Part shown: positions 49,239-57,925 of the stretch, piece after piece
How the letters are laid out: each line of letters opens with the position of its first letter
How positions within the stretch are numbered: the stretch's first letter is position 1
NCBI GenBank assembly: GCA_036645955.1
Contig: JAVXND010000011.1
Span: 1-64,000, forward strand
Reading direction: 5' to 3'
Length of the DNA: 64,000 nt
DNA from: Limiplasma sp036645955
GTDB taxonomy: Bacteria; Bacillota; Clostridia; Christensenellales; Aristaeellaceae
Notes under the pieces: model-generated
Seen by the model: only the letters and a program-made list of their open reading frames with translations
The model's database searches: none
Told to the model about the DNA's origin: nothing
Translations under genes and position numbers: made by a program

Positions 49239-49723
49239 ACAAAGGGCTGTGTATTTATCCCGGTAGCTTTGATCCCATTACAAACGGGCATTTGGATATT
49301 ATTGAGCGCGGGGCAAAGCTTTTTCCCAAAATGATTGTGGCTGTGCTTTATAACCCGATCAAAACAGGCTGTTTTACCATGAAACAGCGCTTGAACATGC
49401 TGGAACGCTCCTGCGCGCACATCCCAAACGTAGCCTTTGATTGCTTTGATGGGCTGTTGGTAGATTATATGCGCAAAATGGATGCGGGCATTGTGCTCAG
49501 AGGTCTGCGCGCAGTAACAGATTTTGAAAGCGAGTTTCAAATGGCACAGCTTAACCATCAGCTTTCCCCCGAGGTAGAAACCTTGTTTTTAATGTCCTCA
49601 CCCGATCATGCTTATTTAAGCTCGAGCGCCGTGCGTGAAATTGGTATGTTCGGCGGGGAAATTGCACCGTTTGTACCAACCGTTGTTGCGCAGGAAATTG
49701 CTTGCGCACTGAAAAAGGCGTAA
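49235..49723 (+). CDS. coaD: Phosphopantetheine adenylyltransferase
   Basis: The 162-residue enzyme makes dephospho-CoA from 4'-phosphopantetheine and ATP. The nucleotidyltransferase motif YPGSFDPITNGHLDI is at the start and LSSSAVREI, the variant of ISSTxxR, is near residue 128. The start is a GTG at 49235 overlapping the stop of rsmD, with AAAGGAG upstream. Length is normal for a hexameric CoaD. Confidence 0.96.
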   Translation: MNKGLCIYPGSFDPITNGHLDIIERGAKLFPKMIVAVLYNPIKTGCFTMKQRLNMLERSCAHIPNVAFDCFDGLLVDYMRKMDAGIVLRGLRAVTDFESEFQMAQLNHQLSPEVETLFLMSSPDHAYLSSSAVREIGMFGGEIAPFVPTVVAQEIACALKKA

Positions 49724-49771
49724 TCGCCATATGATGCCCTGAACCAAACATTGCCATAAGGAGGAAAACTT

Positions 49772-50410
49772 GTGCAACAAGATGCCGTTACCGCATTTCG
49801 AAAGAGCCTCAACGATTTGGAAGAGGTTGTGATGCAGGCAAAGCGCGTGCCCCTAAGCGGCATGTGCATGCTTGAACGCGAAAGAGTGCTCAACATTATT
49901 GGCATGCTATCTGGCGATTTGCCTTCGACCTTTGCAGAATGCGAAGGGGTGGTTCAAAACCAAATCAGCATATTGTCAGAGGCCAATGAGCGTGCGGAGC
50001 AAACCAAAGCAAACGCAACCATGCGCGCCAACCAATACATGAACGATGCAAAGGCGCAGGCACAGCAAACCGTTGTGCAAGCCAATCAGCAAGCACAGGA
50101 CATGCTCAAAAAAGCACAGCAGCAGTCAAGCGGCATGGTGAGGGATGCGCAGGAGCAGGCCAACAACATGGTGAGGGATGCTGAAGCACGCGCAAGACAG
50201 CTTGTGAGCGAGCAGGAAATTGTAGCGCGTGCAAACATGGAAGCGGAGGAGCTCAAACAAACCGTACAGGAAGAAGTTGACAAGCTCTACTCCGACGTGT
50301 ACCGCCATATCGACGAGGTGCTTGTTCAGCTTGACCGTTCCATCAGCGAAAAGCTCACGGACATTCGCATGACGCGCCAGCAAATCGATCAAAGCATGCC
50401 CATGCACTGA
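49772..50410 (+). CDS. Coiled-coil protein, ATPase-subunit-like
   Basis: The 212-residue protein is predicted to be almost wholly helical, with a long Ala/Gln/Glu-rich coiled coil (about 70-170, repeats such as KAQQQSSGMVRDAQEQANNMVRDAEARA). Similar clostridial proteins next to coaD are labelled as ATPase or DivIVA-like, but no ATP-binding motif is present, so that label is not supported. The start is a GTG at 49772 with AAGGAGG seven bases upstream. It follows coaD by 48 bases and ends at a terminator at 50422. A structural or cell-division role is possible, and this is a guess. Confidence 0.75.
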   Translation: MQQDAVTAFRKSLNDLEEVVMQAKRVPLSGMCMLERERVLNIIGMLSGDLPSTFAECEGVVQNQISILSEANERAEQTKANATMRANQYMNDAKAQAQQTVVQANQQAQDMLKKAQQQSSGMVRDAQEQANNMVRDAEARARQLVSEQEIVARANMEAEELKQTVQEEVDKLYSDVYRHIDEVLVQLDRSISEKLTDIRMTRQQIDQSMPMH

Positions 50411-50421
50411 ACCAATAAATC

Positions 50422-50463
50422 ACAAAAGCTGCCTGCATCCTTTGCATGGCGGCTTTTGTTGTT
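50422..50463 (+). terminator. Terminator after the coiled-coil gene
   Basis: ACAAAAGCTGCC pairs with GGCGGCTTTTGT (one T-G pair) around a 14-base loop, followed by TGTT. Confidence 0.55.
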
Positions 50464-50567
50464 AAATCATGCCCATCCTGTATGCACTTGCCACGGTTCT
50501 TTGCGCCAAGAAGGGCTACAATAAACCATGGCAGGCTTCCCAATTTACGCAGGAAAGGGCGACGCGC

Positions 50568-51572
50568 ATGCAAAAAACGAAGGCTTCCTTAGGGGTGATC
50601 GCGGCGACGGCCATAACGGTGCTGACGCTTTTTTTGCTACCCTTCACGCCGAAGGTGGCAGTCAGAACGGTACTGCCTAAGCGTGGAGAACTGATTGAAA
50701 CGATCTTTTTGGAGGGTGTAATTTGTTACCAAAATGAACAGCCTTGCGTAAATTTACAGGCTGGGCTTGTGAAAGCCGTTTATGCTAATCATGGTCAGCG
50801 TGTGAAGGCGGGTGAATTGCTTTTTTGTTTGGATACCACTGCGGAAGAGCAGGCGCTAGGCGTGCTTACAAAAATGAACCATGAGCGTGAACAGGCCATT
50901 CAAAGCATGGGGGAGCATGCGGCACTAGAGGCGCTTTCGCTCCAAAGCGCTATGGACGCAGAAAAAATGCAAGCGGAACTGCAAATGCAAATTGAAGCCA
51001 AGCATATTCGTGCGCAAAGGGATGGTGTTGTAGGCGGCGTTTTTACTGAAAAGGGCGCGTATGTAGCCGCCATGTCTGTTTTGGGTACGGTGAGGGATGA
51101 GCGCAAGTGCGTTACAGCGGTCAATCAAATGCAAAACGGCGGAAATGTAGCGCCGAACACAGCCGCAGAGCTGCAAAGTGCAACGGGAGAAAAAATTGGC
51201 TTTGCAACGCTAAAACGCATTGGAGCGCCAACATTAGACACGCAAACCGCGCAGTATTTGCAGCAGCTTACTTTTATGCCTTCTGATGGGAATGCGTTGG
51301 ATGCAATGAGCATTGGGGATCGTGTTACGGTAGAGCTTTTATGCAATGTGTCGCCAAACGAAGTGCTGGTTCCGTTAAGCGCCATTGGCAGCGGTGACAG
51401 GCTATGGGTGGTGAAGGATGGCGCGGCCACACCGCTCAGAGTGGATTTGAACAAACGCAATGAAGAATTTGTATGCGTTTCTGAAACACTCCTAGGCAAT
51501 CGCGTAATCCTTATGCCGGATGAAAGTGAACTGTATGCGGGCTGTGCGGTAAAGGAGGCGAAAAAGCGTTGA
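50568..51572 (+). CDS. MacA/HlyD-like membrane fusion protein
   Basis: The 334-residue protein has an N-terminal membrane anchor (residues about 7-24, LGVIAATAITVLTLFLL), then a short biotinyl-lipoyl-like half motif (VKAVYANHGQRVKAGELLFCLDT), a helical hairpin (about 100-150), the second lipoyl half (HIRAQRDGVVGGVFTEKGAYV) and beta-barrel segments. This is the layout of periplasmic adaptor or membrane fusion proteins, as in MacA or Gram-positive YknX-like proteins. The ATG at 50568 has AGGAAAGGG upstream; the longer frame has no site. It overlaps the FtsX-like permease gene by four bases, so the two form a transporter pair, but no ATPase gene lies beside them. Confidence 0.85.
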   Translation: MQKTKASLGVIAATAITVLTLFLLPFTPKVAVRTVLPKRGELIETIFLEGVICYQNEQPCVNLQAGLVKAVYANHGQRVKAGELLFCLDTTAEEQALGVLTKMNHEREQAIQSMGEHAALEALSLQSAMDAEKMQAELQMQIEAKHIRAQRDGVVGGVFTEKGAYVAAMSVLGTVRDERKCVTAVNQMQNGGNVAPNTAAELQSATGEKIGFATLKRIGAPTLDTQTAQYLQQLTFMPSDGNALDAMSIGDRVTVELLCNVSPNEVLVPLSAIGSGDRLWVVKDGAATPLRVDLNKRNEEFVCVSETLLGNRVILMPDESELYAGCAVKEAKKR

Positions 51573-52708
51573 AGCGTAGGGATTTTTGGAAGCTTAGCTT
51601 TGTGAATATCTTTGCCACCCCCACGCGCTCTGTGTTAACGATTCTTGGCATGGCCATAGGAATCGGCGCTATTTTGACCGTGCTTACCTTGGGGGATGCG
51701 GGCAAAACGCAGGTACAAAGTGAAATGGCTCGCTTAGGCATTGACAAGGTGTGGCTTAGCGCAAGCGGCGGAGATACGCTAAAGCATGGGGACGCGGAAA
51801 TGCTCTCAAAGGCACTTCATACCACAGTCACAGAGCAGGTGTATGCGCCTGTTGAACTGCGTTGCAAAAACCGCGAGCAGGGCGGAATCATGGTTGGCTG
51901 TACAGAGGATTATATGCGCATTATGGATACGCATGTATTATCTGGCCGTGCGCTATATCCCGCAGAATGGAAGGAAGGGAGCCGCTCTATATTGCTAGGG
52001 GAGAGCATTGCAGATGAATTGGGCGCAATGGAGGGGGATCGTGTAAGCGTATCGGGCATACAGCTTCGCTGTGCGGGGGTGATCACGCAGAAAAACGAGC
52101 TTTCACAGGTGGACGCTTCGCGCTCCGTTTTTGTACCCATAGCGGTTTTTTGTGAATTGATGGGGCAAACGGTTCATGAAATAACGGTGAGCGTGCCCAA
52201 AAGCACAAAACCGCAGGCTGTGGCCGCAATGGCGGTGGATGTAATGCGCACACACAGAAAAACAGAGGTGCAGGCTGTGAGCATGCAAGTACAAATTGAA
52301 GCCGCCAATGGGGTGATGGCTATTTTTGTGGATGTGCTGAAATGGGTGGCCGCCATCTGTATTTTGGTGGGCGGCATAGGCGTAATGAATATTTTACTGG
52401 TCAGCGTGCGAGAACGAAGGCGCGAGATAGGCATTATGAAATCATTGGGCACCACTCAAATGCAGATTTGTCTATTGTTTTTATTGGAGGCATTGATTTA
52501 CGCATTGGTGGGCGGTGCGCTGGGCTTGGTGATTGGCATGGGCTTGATTGGCTTGGCGGGCAAAAGCATCGGCTTATTGCCCGTGGTGCGCTTTTCCGAT
52601 TGCTTTCTGGTTTTTACCGCGGCGCTGGCTGTGGGACTTTTCTTTGGCGTAATGCCCGCATCGCGAGCGTCCCGCTTAAAACCCGTGGACGCGCTTCGCG
52701 AAGATTGA
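51569..52708 (+). CDS. MacB/FtsX-family ABC transporter permease
   Basis: The 379-residue protein has an N-terminal membrane helix (TRSVLTILGMAIGIGAILTVLTLG), a large extracytoplasmic MacB-type core domain (about 45-245), then three membrane helices with the FtsX signature (GGIGVMNILLVSVRERRREIGIMKSLG) and the ending ASRASRLKPVDALRED. This is the permease of a MacB-like exporter. The start is a TTG at 51569 with AAAGGAGG ten bases upstream. It overlaps the MacA-like gene. The next gene is a sugar-type ATPase with its own leader, which is a different class, so the cognate ATPase must lie elsewhere. Confidence 0.9.
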   Translation: MKRRDFWKLSFVNIFATPTRSVLTILGMAIGIGAILTVLTLGDAGKTQVQSEMARLGIDKVWLSASGGDTLKHGDAEMLSKALHTTVTEQVYAPVELRCKNREQGGIMVGCTEDYMRIMDTHVLSGRALYPAEWKEGSRSILLGESIADELGAMEGDRVSVSGIQLRCAGVITQKNELSQVDASRSVFVPIAVFCELMGQTVHEITVSVPKSTKPQAVAAMAVDVMRTHRKTEVQAVSMQVQIEAANGVMAIFVDVLKWVAAICILVGGIGVMNILLVSVRERRREIGIMKSLGTTQMQICLLFLLEALIYALVGGALGLVIGMGLIGLAGKSIGLLPVVRFSDCFLVFTAALAVGLFFGVMPASRASRLKPVDALRED

Positions 52709-52904
52709 TGCAATTTTGATGAAGTGATGGTATGATTTTGGCCGTCGTGTACATCATGAACAAATGCAGTATTTAATCTTAGTCGAATTAGTCAATATGA
52801 AAATTGTTAAATTCGAGATATAATACAACCAGTTAGATGCCGTGCGATTGATACTATCTGTGGTATTATGTACACGTGCATTCAGCATAAAGGAGGACTT
52901 TGAT

Positions 52905-54026
52905 ATGGCAAGTGTTGCTCTAAACCACATCTACAAGATCTATACTGGCAATGTGACCGCTGTAAGCGATTTCTGTCTTGACATCGAGGACAAGGAGTTC
53001 ATCGTTCTGGTTGGACCTTCTGGCTGCGGTAAATCCACAACCCTGCGCATGGTTGCAGGCTTGGAGGAAATCTCCAGCGGCGAACTCTACATTGGCGATC
53101 GTTTGGTGAACGATGTAGCCCCCAAGGATCGCGACATTGCAATGGTGTTCCAAAACTATGCATTGTATCCCCACATGACCGTGTATGACAACATGGCTTT
53201 TGGTCTGAAGCTTCGCAAAACCCCCAAGGCTGAAATCAAACAGCGCGTGGAAGAAGCGGCAAAGATTTTGGACATCACTCACCTGCTTGCACGTAAGCCC
53301 AAGGCTTTGTCAGGCGGCCAACGTCAGCGTGTTGCTTTGGGTCGCGCCATTGTTCGTGAGCCCAAGGTCTTCCTGATGGACGAACCTCTGTCCAACTTGG
53401 ACGCAAAGCTTCGTGTAGCCATGCGTACCGAAATCACCAAGCTGCATCAGCGCTTGCAAACCACCTTCATCTATGTTACCCATGACCAGACCGAGGCCTT
53501 GACAATGGGCTCCCGTATCGTGGTTATGAAGGATGGCTTTGTACAGCAGGTGGATACGCCCCAAAACCTGTACGACTATCCCGTGAACCTGTTTGTTGCA
53601 GGCTTCATTGGCAGTCCTCAAATGAACATCTTCAACGTAAAGCTTGAGAAAATCGGCAACGATGTGGCCGCCGTATTTGGCGACAACAAAATCGTTATTC
53701 CGCCAAGCAAGCTATCCAAGTTTGCAGATGAAGAATACATCGGCAAGGAAGTTTACATGGGCATCCGTCCTGAAAACATCCATGACGAAGATGTCTTTGT
53801 ACAAGCCGCTCCCAACGCAGTTATCAACACCAGCGTTGAAGTGGTTGAGCTGATGGGTTCTGAAACCTATCTGTACCTGTCCACCAGCGGCAAGGACGAG
53901 AACATCATTGCTCGCGTGAATGCTCGCACCACCAGCCGCGGCGGCCAGCAGATTCCGATTGCATTTGACGTCAATCACCTGCATTTCTTCGACAAAGAAA
54001 CCGAAGCCACTTTGCTTACTCGCTAA
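52905..54026 (+). CDS. Sugar ABC transporter ATPase, MsmX/UgpC type
   Basis: The 373-residue ATPase has Walker A GPSGCGKST near residue 38, the Q-loop, the signature LSGGQRQRVALGRA near 135, Walker B VFLMDEPLSNLD and the H-loop YVTHDQTEA. The C-terminal third is the OB-like regulatory domain (TOBE type) of carbohydrate importers (MGIRPENIHDEDVF). Such MsmX-like ATPases serve several sugar permeases at once, which explains its isolation. AAAGGAGG precedes the ATG at 52905; the frame is open for 21 more codons upstream. A TATAAT at 52819-52824 may be its -10, without a clear -35. It could energise any sugar ABC importers encoded elsewhere. Confidence 0.93.
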   Translation: MASVALNHIYKIYTGNVTAVSDFCLDIEDKEFIVLVGPSGCGKSTTLRMVAGLEEISSGELYIGDRLVNDVAPKDRDIAMVFQNYALYPHMTVYDNMAFGLKLRKTPKAEIKQRVEEAAKILDITHLLARKPKALSGGQRQRVALGRAIVREPKVFLMDEPLSNLDAKLRVAMRTEITKLHQRLQTTFIYVTHDQTEALTMGSRIVVMKDGFVQQVDTPQNLYDYPVNLFVAGFIGSPQMNIFNVKLEKIGNDVAAVFGDNKIVIPPSKLSKFADEEYIGKEVYMGIRPENIHDEDVFVQAAPNAVINTSVEVVELMGSETYLYLSTSGKDENIIARVNARTTSRGGQQIPIAFDVNHLHFFDKETEATLLTR

Positions 54027-54036
54027 GCTTGGCATA

Positions 54037-54084
54037 AACGAACCTCCATTCGCTGTCATAGGCGAGCGGGGGTTCGTTTTTTTT
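54037..54084 (+). terminator. Terminator after the ABC ATPase gene
   Basis: AACGAACCTCC and its near-complement GGGGGTTCGTT form a stem extended by TTCGC/GGCGAG, followed by eight T. Confidence 0.88.
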
Positions 54085-54125
54085 GATTCACCAAACAACA
54101 ATCTTGTCTTTTTTTCATCTGAAGG

Positions 54126-54154
54126 TTGAAACCCCATCCTCATCATGGTATGAT
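54126..54154 (+). promoter_or_regulatory. Promoter of the radical-SAM to mutL run
   Basis: TTGAAA, 17 bases and TATGAT lie 34 bases ahead of the ATG at 54188. It is the only good promoter that I see before the close-packed genes from 54188 onward. Confidence 0.7.
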
Positions 54155-54187
54155 ACAAAAGTCTACAAAGACGCCTGAGGAGGAGCT

Positions 54188-56032
54188 ATGACTTACGATT
54201 TGGACGCCCTATTTTCCCGTGTGGAAAAGCCCGCACGTTATACGGGCTGTGAAATGAACGCAACCACAAAGCCATTTGATTCGGCTGAAGTTACTTTTGC
54301 GTTTTGCTTTCCCGATACCTATGAGGTGGCCATGAGCCATCTTGGAATGAAAATCCTTTATGGAATTTTGAACGATCTTCCCTATGCACTGTGTGAGCGC
54401 TGCTGCATGCCCTGTGCGGACATGCTTGCCGAAATGAAAAAAGAGGAGGTTCCGCTTTTTTCGCTGGAAAGCCGCACACAGCTCAGCCAATTTGATATTG
54501 TAGGCTTTACGCTTCAATATGAAATGAGCTATACCAACATTTTAGAAATGCTTCATTTAGGTCGTGTGCCCGTGAAGGCGGCTGAACGCGGGGAGCAGGA
54601 CCCCATTGTGGTAGCGGGCGGCCCCTGCGCATTTAACCCAGAGCCTTTGCACCTCTTTATGGATGCCTTTATGATTGGCGATGGGGAAGAGGTAATCATC
54701 AGCCTGACCGACATCATCAACGATTGTAAGAAAAATCATATTCCGCGAAAAGAATGCTTGCGCCGTCTGGCAAAGCTTGAAGGCGTATATGTGCCTTCTC
54801 TTTATGAAGCATCATACAACGAAGATGGCACCTTAAAAAGCCTTACACCCATTGACGACGTGGCACCTGCTCGTGTGCGCAAATGCATCGTAACCGATTT
54901 AAACACGGCGTATGCGCCCGTACATCCGCCAGTGCCGTATGTGCAGGTGGTTTTTGACCGCATCATGCTTGAAATTATGCGCGGCTGTACACGCGGCTGT
55001 CGTTTTTGCCAAGCGGGTATGCTTTATCGGCCTGTGCGTGAACGCAGTGTGGAAACACTGGTGGAAATGGCCAAACAAACGGTCAAAAACACGGGCTATG
55101 AAGAAATCTCCCTTTCATCGCTTTCTTCAAGCGATTATTCTTGCCTATCCGAATTGGCAAAACGCCTTTCGGAGGAGCTGGAGGATCAGCGCGTGTCGCT
55201 TTCGTTGCCAAGCCTGCGCGTGGATAAATTTGTGCAGGATACTTTGACGCACACCCAAAAGGTGAAGAAAAGCAGCATAACCTTCGCGCCCGAGGCAGGA
55301 AGTCAGCGCCTTCGCGACGTGATCAACAAAAATGTGACAGACGAAGATTTGGTCACCACCCTCACCAATGCTTTTTCAAATGGTTGGAATGCGGTAAAGC
55401 TTTATTTCATGATGGGCTTGCCCACGGAAACAGACGAGGACTTGGCAGGAATTGCCGAGGTGGCAAAGTCGGCGGCTGGCGCCTATTATGCCGTACCCAG
55501 AGAAAAACGCGTGAAGGGGTTACGCATCACATGCAGTACGGCGGTGTTTGTTCCCAAGCCCTTTACCCCCTTTCAGTGGTGCGCACAGGATGAGCCTGAA
55601 GTGGTTCAGCGTAAACAGCGCATGGTTCGCGACCTGTTCAGACCCCTTCGCACCGCAAATTTCAACTATCACGATTCATCTGTAAGCCGTATGGAAGCTT
55701 GCTTTGCGGTGGGCGATCGCCGCCTTGCCAACGTGCTTTACCGCGCGTGGGAGCTTGGCTGTATCCTAGACGGCTGGACGGAGTATTTCCGCTATGATTT
55801 ATGGTTGCAGGCTTTTCAAGACTGCGGACTATCCATCGCTTTTTACGCCCATCGCGTGCGCGGCTTTGATGAGGTTTTGCCATGGGATCATATTGACGCA
55901 GGCATTTCAAAAGCGTTTTTAAAGCGCGAGTATGAAAAAGCCCTGTCTGGCGAAACCACAAAGGATTGTCGCGAGGGCTGCAATGGCTGCGGATTGCAAG
56001 CTCGTAAAGGAGTGTGCAAGGGATGCGAATGA
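54188..56032 (+). CDS. TIGR03960-family radical SAM protein with B12-binding-like N-terminus
   Basis: The 614-residue protein has an N-terminal cobalamin-binding-like region (about 30-190, TYEVAMSHLGMKILYGILN and PIVVAGGPCAFNPEPLHLF), then a radical SAM core with the cluster motif CTRGCRFC near residue 276 (MLEIMRGCTRGCRFCQAGMLYRP). The C-terminus carries a Cys-rich tail, DCREGCNGCGLQARKGVCKGC. This layout is the TIGR03960 family, always paired with the TIGR03936 protein encoded next. The pair is thought to modify a ribosomal or tRNA target, but the reaction is not known. GAGGAGG precedes the ATG. The end overlaps the next gene by ten bases. Confidence 0.93.
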   Translation: MTYDLDALFSRVEKPARYTGCEMNATTKPFDSAEVTFAFCFPDTYEVAMSHLGMKILYGILNDLPYALCERCCMPCADMLAEMKKEEVPLFSLESRTQLSQFDIVGFTLQYEMSYTNILEMLHLGRVPVKAAERGEQDPIVVAGGPCAFNPEPLHLFMDAFMIGDGEEVIISLTDIINDCKKNHIPRKECLRRLAKLEGVYVPSLYEASYNEDGTLKSLTPIDDVAPARVRKCIVTDLNTAYAPVHPPVPYVQVVFDRIMLEIMRGCTRGCRFCQAGMLYRPVRERSVETLVEMAKQTVKNTGYEEISLSSLSSSDYSCLSELAKRLSEELEDQRVSLSLPSLRVDKFVQDTLTHTQKVKKSSITFAPEAGSQRLRDVINKNVTDEDLVTTLTNAFSNGWNAVKLYFMMGLPTETDEDLAGIAEVAKSAAGAYYAVPREKRVKGLRITCSTAVFVPKPFTPFQWCAQDEPEVVQRKQRMVRDLFRPLRTANFNYHDSSVSRMEACFAVGDRRLANVLYRAWELGCILDGWTEYFRYDLWLQAFQDCGLSIAFYAHRVRGFDEVLPWDHIDAGISKAFLKREYEKALSGETTKDCREGCNGCGLQARKGVCKGCE

Positions 56033-56706
56033 TTGTTATATTTGAAAAAGGTACGGAGCTTCGCTATATCGGGCATTTGGATTTAATGCGCCTGATGCAG
56101 CGTGCGCTTCGCCGAAGCGGCTTGCCCATCCAGTATTCAAACGGCTTTAATCCGCATATTCGTTTAAGCTTTGCCGCACCCCTGAGCGTTGGCGTGGTTG
56201 GCCTGCGGGAGCTGATGGAGGTACCGCTTATAGAGGCTGTAGCACCCGATGCTTTTATTACCGCAATGAATCAGGTTTTGCCAAGCTGTCTTCAAATCAA
56301 AGCCTGCAAACCCATGCAGGAGGATACTCAAACGCTCATGGCGCTTGTGGGCGGCTCGCGCTATACCATTCGTTTCGGACATGGCGCAAACGAGGATGCC
56401 GCCATTCAAAAATTTGACGCGTTTATGAGCCTTCCGGAATATATGGCGACTCGTAAAACCAAGAGCGGCGAAAACCCTTGCGATATCAGAGCATTTGTAA
56501 AGTCTGCCCATGTTGAAAATACAAATGAGGCATATGCCATCCATATGGAAACCATCTGCACGGCGGCAGGTGCGCTCAAGCCTTCCCTGTGGCTGGAATG
56601 CTTGTGCGAATTTGCGCAGGTGGAGCCCTTTTCGCGCGTGATTTATCGCGATGCAATTTTGAGCGCAAAAAAGGACGGAACCCTTGTGCCGTTGGAGGAG
56701 CTTTGA
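56023..56706 (+). CDS. TIGR03936/DUF2344 radical-SAM-associated protein
   Basis: The 227-residue protein matches the DUF2344 family found beside the TIGR03960 radical SAM protein; in some species the two are fused. It begins MRMIVIFEKGTELRYIGHLDLMRLMQRALRRSGLPIQYSNGFNPHIRLSFAAPLSVGV, the conserved family start. No catalytic motif is visible, so it may bind the substrate. AAAGGAG lies ten bases before the ATG at 56023, inside the 3' end of the radical SAM gene. The next gene, rng, begins right after it. The function of the pair is not established. Confidence 0.92.
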   Translation: MRMIVIFEKGTELRYIGHLDLMRLMQRALRRSGLPIQYSNGFNPHIRLSFAAPLSVGVVGLRELMEVPLIEAVAPDAFITAMNQVLPSCLQIKACKPMQEDTQTLMALVGGSRYTIRFGHGANEDAAIQKFDAFMSLPEYMATRKTKSGENPCDIRAFVKSAHVENTNEAYAIHMETICTAAGALKPSLWLECLCEFAQVEPFSRVIYRDAILSAKKDGTLVPLEEL

Positions 56707-56707
56707 T

Positions 56708-57907
56708 ATGCCTGAACCCATGCGCATTCTTGTGCGTGCCTCGCCGGAAACCTCACGCATTGCCCTTTTGGACGAGCGTGGACTTTGCGAGTTTTATCAA
56801 GAGGAAGCAAGCGCCGAAAGCTTGGTTGGCGCTATTTTTTTGGGACGCGTTGAACGCGTTCTGCCCGATGTAAAGGCGGCGTTTATCCGCATCGGTTTGC
56901 CTCTCAACGGCTTTTTGCCCCTCAAGGAATCCGAAAGCTACCACAGGCAGCAGGGCAATCGGCCGTTGATGAGCGGGCAAGAGCTGTTGGTACAGGTGAA
57001 GAAGGACCCAAAGGGCGGGAAGGGCGCGTTTCTCACCCGTGACATTGCCCTGCCAGGGCAATATGTACTGCTGATGCCCAACAACCTTTTCATCGGTACC
57101 AGCAAGCGCTTTGAAGCGGATAGTGACCGCAAGCGTGCGCATGCGTTAGGCAAGGAAATAGCCAGTGAGCGCTTCGGGTTGATTGTGCGCCATGCCGCGC
57201 TTTTTGCCTCTCGTGAGGAAATACAAAATGAAGTAACGGCTCTGTGGGAGCTTTGGCAAGGCATTGCGCAAAAAGCGGAATATCAAAAGGCTCCCGCGCA
57301 AATGCACCGCGAGCCCTCCATGCTTTCCGTACTGCTGCGAGATTACACGGCAAGGCACAGCATAGAGGTAGCCGCCAATGTGCCGCGCCCTCATGACATT
57401 GCGGAGGATGTTCCTTGGCAATGCCTGCCAGCGGTTGAGCTTGAAGCCTTATGGCAGGGCAAGCGGATTGACGCAGAGCTTTCAAAAGCACTCAACCGCC
57501 GCGTAGAGCTTGCACAAGGCGGAAGCTTGGTGATTGACGAGCGTGAGGCATTGCAAACCGTTGATTTAAACAGCGGAAGCGTTGTAAAAGCGGTTGGGGA
57601 GGAAGCACTGCCCCTTGCCCAAAACCTGCAAGCGGTGCCTGAAATTGCGCGTCAAATCAGACTGCGGAATTTAAGCGGTATTTTGCTTGTGGATTTTATC
57701 GACATGTCAAGCGACGAGGAACGCGCACAAGTGCAAGAGGCCATGACCGAGGCCGTGCGGGACGATCGGGTCAAAACAGTCGTGCACGGCTTTACAAGCC
57801 TTGGGCTTTTGGAAATGACGCGCAAGCGCACACGCGACACCTTGCGAGATTCACTTACAGAGCCTTGCCAATACTGCCACGAGAGCGGCCGCATGCTTCG
57901 CGGCTGA
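56708..57907 (+). CDS. rng: Ribonuclease G/E family protein
   Basis: The 399-residue endoribonuclease has an S1-like start (RILVRASPETSRIALLDERG and GRVERVLPDVKAAFIRIG), the RNase-H-like catalytic domain with the metal-binding aspartates in DLNSG and LLVDFIDM, and the zinc-link segment CQYCHESG at the end. It is shorter than the usual 480-500 residue RNase G, mainly in the C-terminal part, but the catalytic residues are present. It processes rRNA and starts mRNA decay. The ATG at 56708 is preceded by GGAGGAG. miaB follows 18 bases later. Confidence 0.9.
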   Translation: MPEPMRILVRASPETSRIALLDERGLCEFYQEEASAESLVGAIFLGRVERVLPDVKAAFIRIGLPLNGFLPLKESESYHRQQGNRPLMSGQELLVQVKKDPKGGKGAFLTRDIALPGQYVLLMPNNLFIGTSKRFEADSDRKRAHALGKEIASERFGLIVRHAALFASREEIQNEVTALWELWQGIAQKAEYQKAPAQMHREPSMLSVLLRDYTARHSIEVAANVPRPHDIAEDVPWQCLPAVELEALWQGKRIDAELSKALNRRVELAQGGSLVIDEREALQTVDLNSGSVVKAVGEEALPLAQNLQAVPEIARQIRLRNLSGILLVDFIDMSSDEERAQVQEAMTEAVRDDRVKTVVHGFTSLGLLEMTRKRTRDTLRDSLTEPCQYCHESGRMLRG

Positions 57908-57925
57908 CGAAAGGAAGCAAGCACA

